A stretch of DNA of 64,000 nt, from positions 1,178,001-1,242,000 of the forward strand of contig NZ_CP045118.1 of the NCBI RefSeq assembly GCF_009189165.1, read 5' to 3'. The stretch comes from Pseudomonas sp. SCB32. Lineage in GTDB: Bacteria > Pseudomonadota > Gammaproteobacteria > Pseudomonadales > Pseudomonadaceae. Below, in pieces: positions 42,135 through 57,048 of this stretch. Within the stretch, counting starts at the first letter, position 1. Every line of letters starts with the position of its first letter. The notes under the pieces were generated by a model, which worked only from the letters and a program-made list of their open reading frames with translations, was not told where the DNA came from and did no database searches. A program made the translations under genes and the position numbers.

Positions 42135-42983
42135 GTGACTCTTGGCACTCTCTATGTGGTGGCCACTCCCATTGGCAACCTGGACGACATCAGCGCGCGG
42201 GCGCTGAAGGTGCTGGCTGACGTGGCGCTGATTGCGGCCGAAGATACTCGTCACTCCGTGCGCCTGCTGCAGCATTTCGGCATCGAGACGCCGCTGGCGG
42301 CCTGTCACGAGCACAATGAGCGGGAGCAGGGCGGCCGCTTCCTTACCAAGCTACAAGCCGGCGAGGATGTCGCGCTGATTTCCGATGCGGGCACGCCGCT
42401 GATCTCCGATCCGGGCTATCACCTGGTGCGCCAGGCGCGTGCCGCAGGTATTCAGGTGGTGCCGGTGCCGGGTGCCTGCGCGTTGATCGCTGCGCTGTCT
42501 GCCGCCGGATTGCCGTCGGATCGCTTCGTCTTCGAGGGCTTCCTGCCGGCCAAGGCCGCAGGGCGTCGCGGTCGGCTGGAAGCGCTGCTGGAAGAGCCGC
42601 GCACGCTGATCTTCTATGAGGCGCCACACCGCGTGCTGGAATGCATCGAGGACATGGCATCGATCTTCGGCAGCGAGCGCCCGGCGCTGTTGGCGCGGGA
42701 ACTGACCAAGACCTTCGAGACCCTGAGGGGGCTGCCGCTGGGCGAGTTGCGCGAATTCGTCGCCGCCGACAGCAATCAGCAGCGGGGCGAGTGTGTGCTG
42801 CTGGTGGCCGGTAAGCCGGCGCCGGAAGGCGCTGAGGCGGTGGACGCGCAAACGCTGCGCGTGCTCGATCTATTGCTGGCCGAGTTGCCGGTGAAGCGTG
42901 CGGCGGCACTGGCGGCGGAGATCACCGGAGCGCGCAAGAACCAGTTGTATCAGATCGCGCTGGAGCGCCAGGGCAAGGCTTGA
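42135..42983 (+). CDS. rsmI: 16S rRNA C1402 2'-O-methyltransferase RsmI
   Basis: 282-residue SAM-dependent tetrapyrrole-methylase-fold enzyme that methylates the ribose of C1402 in the decoding centre. [28 protein letters not shown] and [12 protein letters not shown] are the family motifs. The start is GTG with GGCGAGG 7 nt upstream. The rnpB gene follows 40 bp after the stop. Confidence 0.96.
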   Translation: MTLGTLYVVATPIGNLDDISARALKVLADVALIAAEDTRHSVRLLQHFGIETPLAACHEHNEREQGGRFLTKLQAGEDVALISDAGTPLISDPGYHLVRQARAAGIQVVPVPGACALIAALSAAGLPSDRFVFEGFLPAKAAGRRGRLEALLEEPRTLIFYEAPHRVLECIEDMASIFGSERPALLARELTKTFETLRGLPLGELREFVAADSNQQRGECVLLVAGKPAPEGAEAVDAQTLRVLDLLLAELPVKRAAALAAEITGARKNQLYQIALERQGKA

Positions 42984-42985
42984 GC

Positions 42986-43014
42986 TTGTTCTGAGCGTCG
43001 CCAACCGCTAACCT
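42986..43014 (+). promoter_or_regulatory. Candidate rnpB promoter
   Basis: TTGTTC (42986-42991) and TAACCT (43009-43014) with a 17-bp spacer; a start 8-9 bp downstream would match the rnpB 5' end. The -35 box lies 2 bp after the rsmI stop codon. Confidence 0.4.
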
Positions 43015-43022
43015 TACGGACT

Positions 43023-43379
43023 GAGAGTTGGTTGGACAGTCGCTGTTTCGTGATGTTCCATCACGGGATGGAGGAAAGTCCGGGCTCCATAGGGCAGAGT
43101 GCCAGGTAACGCCTGGGAGGCGCGAGCCTACGGAAAGTGCCACAGAAAATAACCGCCTAAGCGCAACAGCGCCGGTAAGGGTGAAAAGGTGCGGTAAGAG
43201 CGCACCGCACGGCTGGCAACAGTTCGTGGCTAGGTAAACCCCACTCGGAGCAAGACCAAATAGGAATCCATTGGCGCGGCCCGCGTTGGATTCGGGTAGG
43301 TCGCTTGAGGCATACAGTGATGTATGTCCCAGAGGAATGGCTGTCCTCGACAGAACCCGGCTTACAGACCGACTCTCAC
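43023..43379 (+). ncRNA. rnpB: RNase P RNA, bacterial class A
   Basis: Catalytic RNA that trims tRNA 5' leaders. The ends pair (TGAGAGT near 43022-43028 with ACTCTCA at 43372-43378). The universal core elements are present: GAGGAAAGTCCGGGC at 43071-43085 and ACAGAACCCGGCTTA at 43350-43364. About 357 nt, the size known for Pseudomonas. The ends are set to within a few bases. Its location between rsmI and mraZ matches P. aeruginosa. Confidence 0.97.
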
Positions 43380-43462
43380 CTCATTTCCCCCACTTCTTCC
43401 CACTATGACCATTTGTCGCTGATTGGAAGAAGTTACAAAGTTAAGAAATCACTTTAAGTGTG

Positions 43463-43494
43463 AAAGCCCAGTGTTTTGAAAATACTGGGCTTTT
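43463..43494 (+). terminator. Terminator downstream of rnpB
   Basis: AAGCCCAGTGTTTT pairs with AAAATACTGGGCTT (one G-T pair) and is followed by TTCTCTTTT. It lies about 85 bp after the mature RNA end, so the precursor would carry a 3' trailer. Confidence 0.75.
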
Positions 43495-43584
43495 CTCTTT
43501 TCCAGCGCGTCAAATTTCCCCCCGAAACCCTCCCAAAGCACGCTAAATCTCGGTCCTGTAAGGATTTTTCCCATCTGGCTCGCC

Positions 43585-43614
43585 TTGACGGTGGGGAGCA
43601 CGGATTTCTATAGT
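43585..43614 (+). promoter_or_regulatory. Promoter Pmra of the dcw cluster
   Basis: TTGACG (43585-43590) and TATAGT (43609-43614) with an 18-bp spacer, directly before the MraZ repeats. It drives the mraZ-to-ftsZ gene string. Confidence 0.75.
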
Positions 43615-43620
43615 GTGCGG

Positions 43621-43650
43621 AAGTGGTACGAAGTGGGTAAAAGTGGGATC
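43621..43650 (+). promoter_or_regulatory. MraZ operator: three 10-bp direct repeats
   Basis: AAGTGGTACG, AAGTGGGTAA and AAGTGGGATC follow one another without gap. The TGGG cores 10 bp apart agree with the known MraZ-binding design (TGGGN repeats with 5-nt spacers). They start about 7 bp after the -10 box, so bound MraZ would block transcription start. Confidence 0.8.
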
Positions 43651-43688
43651 AACAGGCATGGATAGCCAGCCACAGGGGAAGCGCTGAC

Positions 43689-44144
43689 GTGTTTCGCGGA
43701 GCTAACGCCATTAGTCTCGACGCCAAAGGGCGCCTCGCGATGCCGAGTCGGTATCGTGACGAGCTCGTTTCGCGGTGCAATGGCCAGCTCATCGTCACCA
43801 TCGATGCCGTCGACACCTGCCTCACCGTATACCCCCTCCCTGAATGGGAACTCATTGAAGCCAAGCTGCGTGAGCTGCCGTCGCTGCGTGAAGAAACGCG
43901 GCGCCTGCAGCGTTTGCTGATTGGTAATGCCGTGGATATTGAGCTGGATAGCGCCGGGCGCTTTCTCGTTCCGCCACGGCTTCGCGAATACGCCGGCCTG
44001 GACAAGCGGGCGATGCTGGTCGGTCAGCTGAACAAGTTCCAACTGTGGGACGAAGACAAGTGGAATGCGGTTGCCGAGGCCGATCTCGCAGCCATTAAAG
44101 AGCCCGGCGGCCTGCCGGATGAATTGCGCGACCTTATTCTGTGA
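43689..44144 (+). CDS. mraZ: Transcriptional regulator MraZ
   Basis: 151-residue MraZ, an AbrB-like (double SpoVT/AbrB) DNA-binding protein that forms a ring and represses the dcw operon. Two related motifs, [14 protein letters not shown] and [15 protein letters not shown], mark the two domains. The start is GTG with AGGGGAA 8 nt upstream. It overlaps rsmH by 4 nt (GTGA). Confidence 0.96.
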   Translation: MFRGANAISLDAKGRLAMPSRYRDELVSRCNGQLIVTIDAVDTCLTVYPLPEWELIEAKLRELPSLREETRRLQRLLIGNAVDIELDSAGRFLVPPRLREYAGLDKRAMLVGQLNKFQLWDEDKWNAVAEADLAAIKEPGGLPDELRDLIL

Positions 44145-45090
44145 GCCTGCCTGTGACCAGTACCTTCCAACACATCACCGTTCTACTCGAGGAGGCCGTC
44201 GAAGCGCTGGCCCCCGTGGCGGACGGCCGCTATGTGGACGGAACCTTCGGAAGGGGAGGGCACAGTCGCGCCTTGCTTGGCAAGCTTGGGCCGGGCGGTC
44301 AACTGCTCGGGTTCGACAAGGACCCCCAAGCGATTGCGACGGGAAAAACACTGGCGGCCGAAGACGGCCGCTTCGTCATTGTGCAAAGGTCCTTCGCCGA
44401 GATGGCCGAAGAGTTCACCGCGCGCGGCCTGCAGGGCGGCGTGAACGGCGTACTGCTGGACCTGGGCGTGTCCTCGCCGCAGCTGGATGACCCCGAGCGC
44501 GGCTTCAGCTTCCTCAATGACGGTCCGCTGGACATGCGGATGAACCCGGATCAGGGCGTCAGCGCGGCGCAGTGGATCGCCACTGCCGCCGAGGACGAGA
44601 TCGCCCGTGTGTTCAAGGATTACGGCGAAGAGCGCTTCGCCAAGCGCATGGCGCGCGCCATCGTGCAACGCCGCGCGGAAAAGCCGTTCGAGCGCACTGC
44701 CGACCTGGCTGCTGTGATCACCGAGGCCAACCCGGCCTGGGAGAAGGGCAAGAATCCGGCCACCCGTGCCTTCCAGGGGCTGCGCATCTTCATCAATAAC
44801 GAGCTGGGCGATCTGGAGCGTGGCCTCGAGGCTGCAATGGAAGGCCTGGCCGTAGGTGGTCGCCTGGTGGTGATCAGCTTCCACTCCCTGGAAGACCGCA
44901 TAGTCAAACAGTTCATGCGCAAGCAGGTGAAAGGCGAGGCGGACAACCTGCCGCGCAACCTGCCGATCCAGGTCAAACCGTTCGAGCCGCGCCTGAAGCT
45001 GATCGGCAAGCCGGTCTACGCCTCCGAGGCCGAACTGAAGGCCAATCCGCGCTCGCGCAGCGCAGTCATGCGCATTGCGGAGAAGCTGAG

Positions 45091-45094
<4 letters not shown>
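44141..45094 (+). CDS. rsmH: 16S rRNA m4C1402 methyltransferase RsmH
   Basis: 317-residue SAM methyltransferase that N4-methylates C1402 of 16S rRNA, the same nucleotide whose ribose RsmI methylates, with rsmI only 1.2 kb away. Motifs [15 protein letters not shown] and [19 protein letters not shown] are diagnostic. The start is GTG at 44141, overlapping mraZ; a GTG four codons later is also possible. Confidence 0.95.
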
Positions 45095-47128
<2,034 letters not shown>

Positions 47129-47129
<1 letters not shown>

Positions 47130-48592
47130 TGCCGATGAGCCTCAATCAACTGCTGCCGCAGGCCGAAAGCAGCGAACTGATCCGTGAACTGACCCTGGAC
47201 AGCCGCACCGTCAAGCCGGGCGACCTGTTCCTGGCCGTGCCCGGTGGTCGCCAGGATGGTCGTGCGCACATCGCTGCCGCCCTGACCCAGGGCGCCGCCG
47301 CCGTCGCTTACGAAGCGGAAGGCGCCGCCGATCTGCCGCCCAGCGACGTGCCGATGATCGCCATCAAGGGGCTGGCCAAGCAGCTGTCCGCCATTGCCGG
47401 CCGCTTCTACGGCGAACCGAGCCGTGGCGTCGATCTGGTCGGCGTGACCGGTACCAACGGCAAGACCAGCGTCAGCCAGCTGGTAGCCCAGGCGCTGGAC
47501 CTGCTGGGCGAGCGCTGCGGCATCGTCGGCACCCTCGGTACCGGCTTCTACGGCGCGCTGGAAAGTGGCCGCCATACCACCCCCGACCCGCTCGCCGTGC
47601 AGGCGACCCTGGCGCGCCTGAAGCAGGCCGGTGCCAGGGCGGTGGCCATGGAAGTGTCGTCCCACGGCCTGGAACAGGGCCGCGTGGCGGCGCTGGGCTT
47701 CGACGTGGCGGTGTTCACCAACCTGTCCCGCGATCACCTGGACTACCACGGCTCGATGGAAGCCTACGGTGCGGCCAAGGCCAAGCTGTTCTCCTGGCAG
47801 GGGCTGCGTTGCCGGGTGATCAACCTGGACGACGATTTCGGCCGCCAGCTGGCTGGCGAATCGCACGAATCCCGCCTGATGGGTTACAGCCTGATCGACC
47901 CGTCGGCCTACATCTATTGCCGCGAAGCCAAGTTCAGCGACGCCGGTGTGCTGGCGCAGATCGTCACCCCGCAGGGTGAAGGCCTGCTGCGCAGCTCGCT
48001 GCTGGGCAAGTTCAACCTGAGCAACCTGCTGGCCGTGGTCGGTGCGCTGCTGGGCCTGGAATATCCGCTGGGCGAAGTGCTTGCCGTGCTGCCGCAGCTG
48101 GAGGGCCCGATTGGCCGCATGCAGCGCCTGGGCGGCGGTGAGAAGCCGCTGGTAGTGGTGGATTACGCCCATACCCCGGATGCGCTGGAGAAAGTCCTGC
48201 TGGCCTTGCGTCCGCATGTGCATGGCCGACTGCTCTGCCTGTTCGGTTGCGGTGGCGACCGTGACAGCGGCAAGCGCCCGATCATGGCGCAGATCGCTGA
48301 GCAACACGCCGATCGTGTACTGGTCACCGACGACAACCCGCGTACCGAGAAGAGCGACGCGATCATCGCCGACATCCGTGCCGGCTTCGCCAAGCCCGAG
48401 GCTGTCGAGTTCGTCCCCGGTCGTGGCGATGCCATCGCCCGACTGATCGCCTCGGCCGGCGTGGATGACGTCGTGCTGCTGGCTGGCAAGGGGCATGAGG
48501 ATTATCAGGAGATCGACGGCGTTCGCCATCCGTTCTCCGATCTTGATCAAGCCGCCAAGGCGCTGGCTGCCTGGGAGGTGAAGCGTGCTTAA
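47129..48592 (+). CDS. murE: UDP-MurNAc-L-Ala-D-Glu:meso-DAP ligase MurE
   Basis: 487-residue Mur ligase that adds meso-diaminopimelate to the peptidoglycan stem. P-loop GVTGTNGKTS lies near residue 105-114, and DDNPRTE carries the DNPR motif that selects meso-DAP over lysine. It overlaps murF by 8 nt. Confidence 0.97.
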
Positions 48593-49949
48593 GCCCCTGT
48601 CGCTCAACGACGTCGCCGGCGCACTCAGTGGCCGCGTGGTTGGCGCCGACGCTACCTTCAATGCAGTGAGCACCGATAGTCGGGCCATCGTGCCGGGCCA
48701 GCTGTTCATCGCGCTGACCGGCCCTCGCTTCGACGGCCATGACTATCTGACCGACGTTGCTGCAAAGGGCGCCGTAGCTGCCCTGGTCGAGCGTGAGGTC
48801 GCCGGTGCGCCGCTGCCGCAACTGGTGGTGGAAGACACCCGCATCGCGCTGGGCCAGCTCGGCGCGCTGAATCGCGACGCTTTCCCGGGCCGTGTCGCTG
48901 CCGTTACCGGCTCCAGCGGCAAGACCACCGTGAAGGAAATGCTTGCCAGCATCCTGCGTACCCAGGGGGACGTCCTGGCCACCCGGGGCAACCTGAACAA
49001 TGACCTCGGCGCGCCGCTGACCCTGTTGCAGCTGGCGCCCGAGCAGCAGAGCGCGGTCATCGAGCTGGGCGCCTCGCGTATCGGCGAGATTGCCTACACC
49101 GTTGCGCTGACCCGCCCCCACGTTGCCATCATCACCAATGCCGGTACTGCCCACGTAGGCGAGTTCGGTGGGCAGGACAAGATCGTCCTGGCCAAGGGCG
49201 AGATTCTCGAAGGTCTGGCCGCCGACGGCGTGGCCATCCTCAATCGCGACGACAAGGCGTTCGACACCTGGACGGCTCGCGCCGCCGGTCGTCGCGTATC
49301 CAGCTTCGGTCTGCATGACGACCGCGCTGACTTCCGCGCCAGCGATGTGCAGCGCGATGCCCGCGGCTGCCCGGGCTTCACCCTGCGCGCCCCCGCTGGC
49401 GAGGCACGCATCCAGCTGAACCTGCTGGGTGAGCACAGCGTCACCAATGCTCTGGCTGCCGCGGCAGCCGCCCATGCCCTCGGCGTGCCACTGGTCGGGA
49501 TCGTTTCCGGCCTGCAGAACCTGCAGCCAGTCAAAGGCCGCGCCGTAGCCCAACTGGCGACGAGCGGCATGCGGGTTATCGACGACAGCTACAACGCCAA
49601 CCCGGCTTCAATCTGCGCGGCGATTGATATACTCGCCGGCTTTTCCGGCCGGACCCTCCTCGTCCTTGGGGACATGGGCGAGCTGGGGGCCTGGGCAGAG
49701 TCTTCCCATCGTGAAGTGGGAACTTATGCGCTTGGCAAAGTCACCGCGCTCTATGCCGTCGGACCGTTGATGAGCCACGCCGTGCAGGCGTTCGGTTCCG
49801 CGGGCCGGCACTTCGCCGATCAGGCCAGCCTGATCAGTGCCCTGGCCGACGAAGCTTCGACAACCACCATTTTGATCAAGGGTTCCCGCAGCGCGGCGAT
49901 GGACAAAGTCGTCGCGGCGTTGTGCGGTTCCTCCGAGGAGAGTCACTAA
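48585..49949 (+). CDS. murF: UDP-MurNAc-tripeptide:D-Ala-D-Ala ligase MurF
   Basis: 454-residue Mur ligase that adds the D-Ala-D-Ala dipeptide. P-loop TGSSGKTTVKE near residue 107 and IDDSYNANPASI near 330 are family marks. GTG start within the end of murE; the stop touches the mraY start codon directly. Confidence 0.96.
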   Translation: MLKPLSLNDVAGALSGRVVGADATFNAVSTDSRAIVPGQLFIALTGPRFDGHDYLTDVAAKGAVAALVEREVAGAPLPQLVVEDTRIALGQLGALNRDAFPGRVAAVTGSSGKTTVKEMLASILRTQGDVLATRGNLNNDLGAPLTLLQLAPEQQSAVIELGASRIGEIAYTVALTRPHVAIITNAGTAHVGEFGGQDKIVLAKGEILEGLAADGVAILNRDDKAFDTWTARAAGRRVSSFGLHDDRADFRASDVQRDARGCPGFTLRAPAGEARIQLNLLGEHSVTNALAAAAAAHALGVPLVGIVSGLQNLQPVKGRAVAQLATSGMRVIDDSYNANPASICAAIDILAGFSGRTLLVLGDMGELGAWAESSHREVGTYALGKVTALYAVGPLMSHAVQAFGSAGRHFADQASLISALADEASTTTILIKGSRSAAMDKVVAALCGSSEESH

Positions 49950-51032
49950 ATGCTGCTGCTGCTCGCCGAGTACCTGCAACAGTTCTACAAGGGCTTCGGC
50001 GTCTTCCAGTACCTCACCCTGCGCGGCATCCTGAGCGTGTTGACCGCGCTCGTCCTGTCGCTGTGGCTGGGCCCGTGGATGATCCGCACCCTGCAGATCC
50101 GCCAGATCGGCCAGGCTGTGCGCAACGACGGCCCGCAATCGCACCTGTCGAAGAAAGGCACCCCGACCATGGGCGGTGCGCTGATCCTTACCGCCATCGC
50201 CATCAGCACCCTGCTGTGGGCTGACTGGTCGAACCGCTACGTCTGGGTCGTGCTGGCCGTGACCCTGTTGTTCGGTGCCGTGGGTTGGGTCGATGACTAC
50301 CGCAAGGTGATCGAGAAGAACTCCCGCGGCCTGCCGAGCCGCTGGAAGTATTTCTGGCAGTCGGTGTTCGGCCTGGGCGCCGCGGTCTTCCTCTATATGA
50401 CTGCTGAGACCCCGATCGAGACCACCCTGATCGTGCCGCTGCTGAAGAACGTCGAGATCCCGCTGGGCATCTTCTTCGTGGTGCTGACCTACTTCGTGAT
50501 CGTCGGCTCCAGCAACGCGGTGAACCTGACCGACGGCCTCGACGGCCTGGCCATCATGCCCACCGTGATGGTCGGCGGGGCGCTGGGCATCTTCTGCTAC
50601 CTGTCGGGCAACATCAAATTCGCCGAATACCTGCTGATCCCCAGCGTTCCGGGGGCAGGTGAGCTGATCATCTTCTGCGCCGCTATCGTCGGCGCGGGCC
50701 TGGGCTTTCTCTGGTTCAACACCTACCCGGCACAGGTCTTCATGGGTGACGTCGGCGCGCTGGCGCTCGGCGCCGCGCTGGGCACCATCGCCGTGATCGT
50801 CCGACAGGAAATCGTGCTGTTCATCATGGGCGGCGTGTTCGTCATGGAGACCCTGTCGGTGGTGATCCAGGTCGCTTCCTTCAAGTTGACCGGCAAGCGT
50901 GTGTTCCGCATGGCGCCGATTCACCACCACTTCGAACTCAAGGGCTGGCCTGAGCCGCGCGTGATCGTGCGTTTCTGGATCATCACGGTGATTCTCGTGC
51001 TGATCGGCCTGGCCACGTTGAAACTGCGTTGA
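49950..51032 (+). CDS. mraY: Phospho-MurNAc-pentapeptide transferase MraY
   Basis: 360-residue polytopic enzyme with about ten transmembrane helices that loads phospho-MurNAc-pentapeptide on undecaprenyl phosphate to give lipid I. The catalytic signatures [18 protein letters not shown] and the HHHFELKGW loop are intact. Confidence 0.97.
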   Translation: MLLLLAEYLQQFYKGFGVFQYLTLRGILSVLTALVLSLWLGPWMIRTLQIRQIGQAVRNDGPQSHLSKKGTPTMGGALILTAIAISTLLWADWSNRYVWVVLAVTLLFGAVGWVDDYRKVIEKNSRGLPSRWKYFWQSVFGLGAAVFLYMTAETPIETTLIVPLLKNVEIPLGIFFVVLTYFVIVGSSNAVNLTDGLDGLAIMPTVMVGGALGIFCYLSGNIKFAEYLLIPSVPGAGELIIFCAAIVGAGLGFLWFNTYPAQVFMGDVGALALGAALGTIAVIVRQEIVLFIMGGVFVMETLSVVIQVASFKLTGKRVFRMAPIHHHFELKGWPEPRVIVRFWIITVILVLIGLATLKLR

Positions 51033-51045
51033 GGACTGATCGAGC

Positions 51046-52392
51046 ATGAGCCTGATCGCTTCCGACCAATTCCGCATCGTTGTCGGCCTCGGCAAGAGCG
51101 GCATGTCCCTGGTGCGCTACCTCGCTCGCCAGGGCGTGTCGTTTGCCGTCGCCGATACGCGCGAGAATCCGCCGGAGCTGGCGACCCTGCGCGAGCAGTA
51201 TCCGCAGGTCGAGGTGCGCTGCGGCGACCTCGACGCCGATTTCCTCTGCCGCGCCCAGGAGCTCTACGTAAGCCCCGGCCTGTCGCTGCGCGTCCCGGCG
51301 CTGGTGGAAGCCGCCGCTCGTGGCGTGCGCATGTCCGGTGACGTCGACCTGTTCGCGCGTCACGCGAAGGCGCCGATCGTGGCCATCACCGGTTCCAACG
51401 CCAAGAGCACCGTCACCACCCTGGTGGGCGACATGGCCAAGGCGGCCGGCAAGCGTGTCGCCGTTGGTGGCAATCTCGGCACCCCGGCGTTGGACCTGCT
51501 GGCCGACGACGTCGAGCTGTACGTGATGGAACTGTCCAGCTTCCAGCTGGAAACCTGCGAGCGCCTGAACGCCGAAGTCGCCACTTGCCTGAACGTCAGC
51601 GAAGACCACATGGACCGCTACGACGGCATGGCCGACTACCACCTGGCCAAGCACCGCATCTTCCGCGGTGCCAAACAGGTTGTGGTGAACCGCGCCGACG
51701 CGCTGAGCCGTCCGCTGATCGCCGACAACGTGCCGTGCTGGACCTTTGGCATCAGCAAGCCGGACTTCAAGGCCTTCGGTCTGATCGAGGAAGACGGCGA
51801 GAAGTGGCTGGCCTTCCAGTTCGACAAGCTGATGCCGGCCCGCGAGTTGAAGATCCGTGGCGCGCACAACCAGTCCAACGCCCTGGCTGCGCTGGCGCTC
51901 GGCCATGCCATCGGCCTGCCGTTCGAGCCCATGCTGCAGACCCTGCGTGAATTCGCCGGTCTCGCCCACCGCTGCCAGTGGGTGCGCGAGCGCAGCGGCG
52001 TGAACTACTACGACGATTCCAAGGCCACCAACGTTGGTGCAGCCCTGGCCGCCATCGAAGGCCTCGGAGCCGATATCGACGGCAAACTGGTACTGATTGC
52101 CGGTGGCGATGGCAAAGGCGCTGACTTCCAGGACCTGCGTGTTCCCGTGGCGCAGCATTGCCGCGCGGTGGTGCTGCTGGGTCGTGATGCCGAACTGGTC
52201 GGCGCGGCCATCGGCAATGCAGTGCCCAAGGTGCGTGTGAACACCCTCGACGAGGCCGTCGAACATGCCGCCGATCTGGCGCTGTCGGGCGATGCCGTGC
52301 TGCTGTCGCCGGCTTGCGCGAGCCTGGACATGTTCAAGAACTACGAAGAGCGCGGCCGACTGTTCGCCAAGGCCGTGGAGGAGCTCGCCTGA
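51046..52392 (+). CDS. murD: UDP-MurNAc-L-Ala:D-Glu ligase MurD
   Basis: 448-residue Mur ligase adding D-glutamate. The P-loop reads GSNAKST (residues 116-122), with Ala in place of the usual Gly before the Lys; the rest of the active site (DHMDRY region, YYDDSKATN) is normal. As far as I recall the Ala is shared by other pseudomonads. Starts 13 bp after mraY and overlaps ftsW by one base. Confidence 0.96.
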   Translation: MSLIASDQFRIVVGLGKSGMSLVRYLARQGVSFAVADTRENPPELATLREQYPQVEVRCGDLDADFLCRAQELYVSPGLSLRVPALVEAAARGVRMSGDVDLFARHAKAPIVAITGSNAKSTVTTLVGDMAKAAGKRVAVGGNLGTPALDLLADDVELYVMELSSFQLETCERLNAEVATCLNVSEDHMDRYDGMADYHLAKHRIFRGAKQVVVNRADALSRPLIADNVPCWTFGISKPDFKAFGLIEEDGEKWLAFQFDKLMPARELKIRGAHNQSNALAALALGHAIGLPFEPMLQTLREFAGLAHRCQWVRERSGVNYYDDSKATNVGAALAAIEGLGADIDGKLVLIAGGDGKGADFQDLRVPVAQHCRAVVLLGRDAELVGAAIGNAVPKVRVNTLDEAVEHAADLALSGDAVLLSPACASLDMFKNYEERGRLFAKAVEELA

Positions 52393-53591
52393 TGTTCTCC
52401 TTCCTGCGCCCCTATCCGTCCCCGCTGATCAGCCGCCACGGTATCGACATCGACTTCCCGCTGCTGGCGGGTTGCCTGGCGCTGCTCGGCCTGGGACTGG
52501 TGATGGTCACCTCGGCGTCCTCTGAAGTGGCCGCGGCGCAGTCCGGCAATCCGCTGTACTTCTCGGTCCGTCACCTGATCTACCTGGCCATCGGCTTCGT
52601 CGCCTGCGGCCTGACCATGATGATCCCGATGGAAACCTGGCAGCGCCTGGGCTGGAAGCTCCTGGCCATCGCCTTTGGGCTGCTGGTGCTGGTGGTGACC
52701 CCCGGTATCGGCCGCGAGGTGAACGGTTCGATGCGCTGGATTGGTTTCGGCCTGTTCAACATCCAGCCCTCGGAGATCGCCAAGGTCTTCGTGGTGATCT
52801 TCATGGCCGGTTATCTGGTGCGCCGCCAGGAAGAGGTGCGCGAGAGCTGGCTCGGCTTCTTCAAGCCCTTCGTGGTGCTGCTGCCGATGGCCGGCCTGCT
52901 GCTGCGCGAGCCCGACTTCGGCGCCACCGTAGTAATGATGGGCGCCGCCGCGGCCATGCTGTTCCTCGGCGGGGTGGGGCTGTTCCGCTTCGGCCTGATG
53001 GTTGCCCTGGCCGTCGCCGCAGTGGTGCTGCTGATCCAGACCCAGCCCTACCGGATGGCGCGCCTGACCAACTTCACCGATCCCTGGGCCGACCAGTTCG
53101 GCGCCGGCTACCAGCTCAGCCAGGCGCTGATTGCCTTCGGTCGTGGCGGCTGGACGGGCATGGGCCTGGGCAACAGCATCCAGAAACAGTTCTACCTGCC
53201 CGAGGCGCACACCGACTTCGTGTTTGCCGTGCTTGCCGAGGAACTGGGCATCGTCGGGGCCATGGCCACCGTGGCCCTGTTCGTCTTCGTCAGCCTGCGT
53301 GCGCTCTACATCGGCATCTGGGCCGAGCAATCCAAGCAGTACTTCTCCGCCTACGTGGCCTACGGCCTGGCGTTCCTCTGGATCGGCCAGTTCCTGATCA
53401 ACGTGGGTGTGAACGTCGGCCTGCTGCCGACCAAAGGTCTGACCCTGCCGTTCCTCAGCTATGGCGGCAGCTCGCTGGTGATCTGCTGTGCCCAGCTGGG
53501 AATGCTGCTGCGTATCGAATGGGAACGTCGCACCGTGATGGGTAGCGAGGAATATGAATTCAGCGAAGAGGACTTTGCCGATGAAAGGTAA
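52392..53591 (+). CDS. ftsW: Septal peptidoglycan polymerase FtsW
   Basis: 399-residue SEDS glycosyltransferase with about ten transmembrane helices, working with FtsI at the septum. The large periplasmic loop carries the catalytic Asp region NFTDPWADQFGAGYQL. C-terminal LPFLSYGGSSL is the SEDS signature. The ATG overlaps the murD stop (TGATG); a longer open frame begins inside murD. Confidence 0.97.
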   Translation: MFSFLRPYPSPLISRHGIDIDFPLLAGCLALLGLGLVMVTSASSEVAAAQSGNPLYFSVRHLIYLAIGFVACGLTMMIPMETWQRLGWKLLAIAFGLLVLVVTPGIGREVNGSMRWIGFGLFNIQPSEIAKVFVVIFMAGYLVRRQEEVRESWLGFFKPFVVLLPMAGLLLREPDFGATVVMMGAAAAMLFLGGVGLFRFGLMVALAVAAVVLLIQTQPYRMARLTNFTDPWADQFGAGYQLSQALIAFGRGGWTGMGLGNSIQKQFYLPEAHTDFVFAVLAEELGIVGAMATVALFVFVSLRALYIGIWAEQSKQYFSAYVAYGLAFLWIGQFLINVGVNVGLLPTKGLTLPFLSYGGSSLVICCAQLGMLLRIEWERRTVMGSEEYEFSEEDFADER

Positions 53592-54646
53592 CGTCCTGAT
53601 CATGGCTGGCGGCACTGGCGGACACGTGTTCCCGGCGCTGGCCTGCGCCCGCGAGTTCCAGGCGCGCGGCTACAACGTGCACTGGCTCGGTACGCCGCGC
53701 GGTATCGAAAACGACCTGGTACCCAAGGCTGGCCTGCCGCTGCACCTGATCAACGTCAGCGGTCTGCGTGGCAAGGGCCTGAAGTCGCTGCTGCGTGCAC
53801 CCTTCGATCTGCTCAAGTCACTGTTCCAGGCCATTGGCGTGGTTCGCCAGCTCAAGCCGGTCTGCGTGCTCGGACTGGGTGGTTACGTCACCGGCCCGGG
53901 GGGGCTGGCCGCCAAGCTGTCCGGTGTGCCGCTGGTGATCCATGAGCAGAACGCCGTTGCTGGAACTGCCAACCGCAGCCTGGCACCGCTGGCCAAGCGG
54001 GTCTGCGAGGCCTTCCCGGACACCTTCGACGCCAGCGCCAAGCGCCTGACCACCGGCAACCCGGTACGCGCCGAGCTGTTCCTGGAGGCAGGCGCCCGCG
54101 CACCGCTTTCGGGGCGCCGCGTCAACCTGCTGGTGCTGGGCGGCAGTCTGGGCGCCGAGCCGTTGAACAAGCTGATTCCCGAAGCGTTGGCGCAGATTTC
54201 CGCCGATGCTCGTCCGGCGATTCGCCATCAGGCCGGTCGTCAGCACGACCAGGTCACTGCGGAGCGTTATCGCAGCGCCGGTGTCGAAGCCGACGTCGCT
54301 CCGTTCATTGCCGACATGGCGGCCGCCTATGCCTGGGCTGATCTGGTGATCTGCCGCGCCGGTGCGCTGACCGTCAGTGAACTGACCGCCGCCGGCCTGC
54401 CGTCCTTCCTGGTGCCGCTGCCCCACGCGATCGACGACCACCAGACCAAGAACGCCGAATTCCTGGTGCGGGAGGGCGCCGCCCACCTGCTGCCACAGAA
54501 ATCTACCAGCGCCGCTGATCTGGCCGCGCAGTTGTCCGAGGTATTGATGCATCCCGATTCCCTGACCCGCATGGCCGGCCGCGCTCGCAGCCTGGCCAAG
54601 CCCGAGGCTACCCGTACGGTAGTCGATGCCTGCCTGGAGGTGGCCC

Positions 54647-54654
<8 letters not shown>
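53581..54654 (+). CDS. murG: Lipid II synthase MurG
   Basis: 357-residue GT-B glycosyltransferase that adds GlcNAc to lipid I at the inner membrane face. [11 protein letters not shown] (N-terminal G loop), GGYVTGPGG and [10 protein letters not shown] are its Gly-rich loops. It begins 11 nt before the ftsW stop and ends 8 nt into murC. Confidence 0.97.
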
Positions 54655-57045
<2,391 letters not shown>

Positions 57046-57048
57046 GTC

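Noticed and set aside
43621..43650. Tandem GTGG repeats as a CRISPR or microsatellite
   Set aside because: Only three short units in a promoter; fits the MraZ operator far better.
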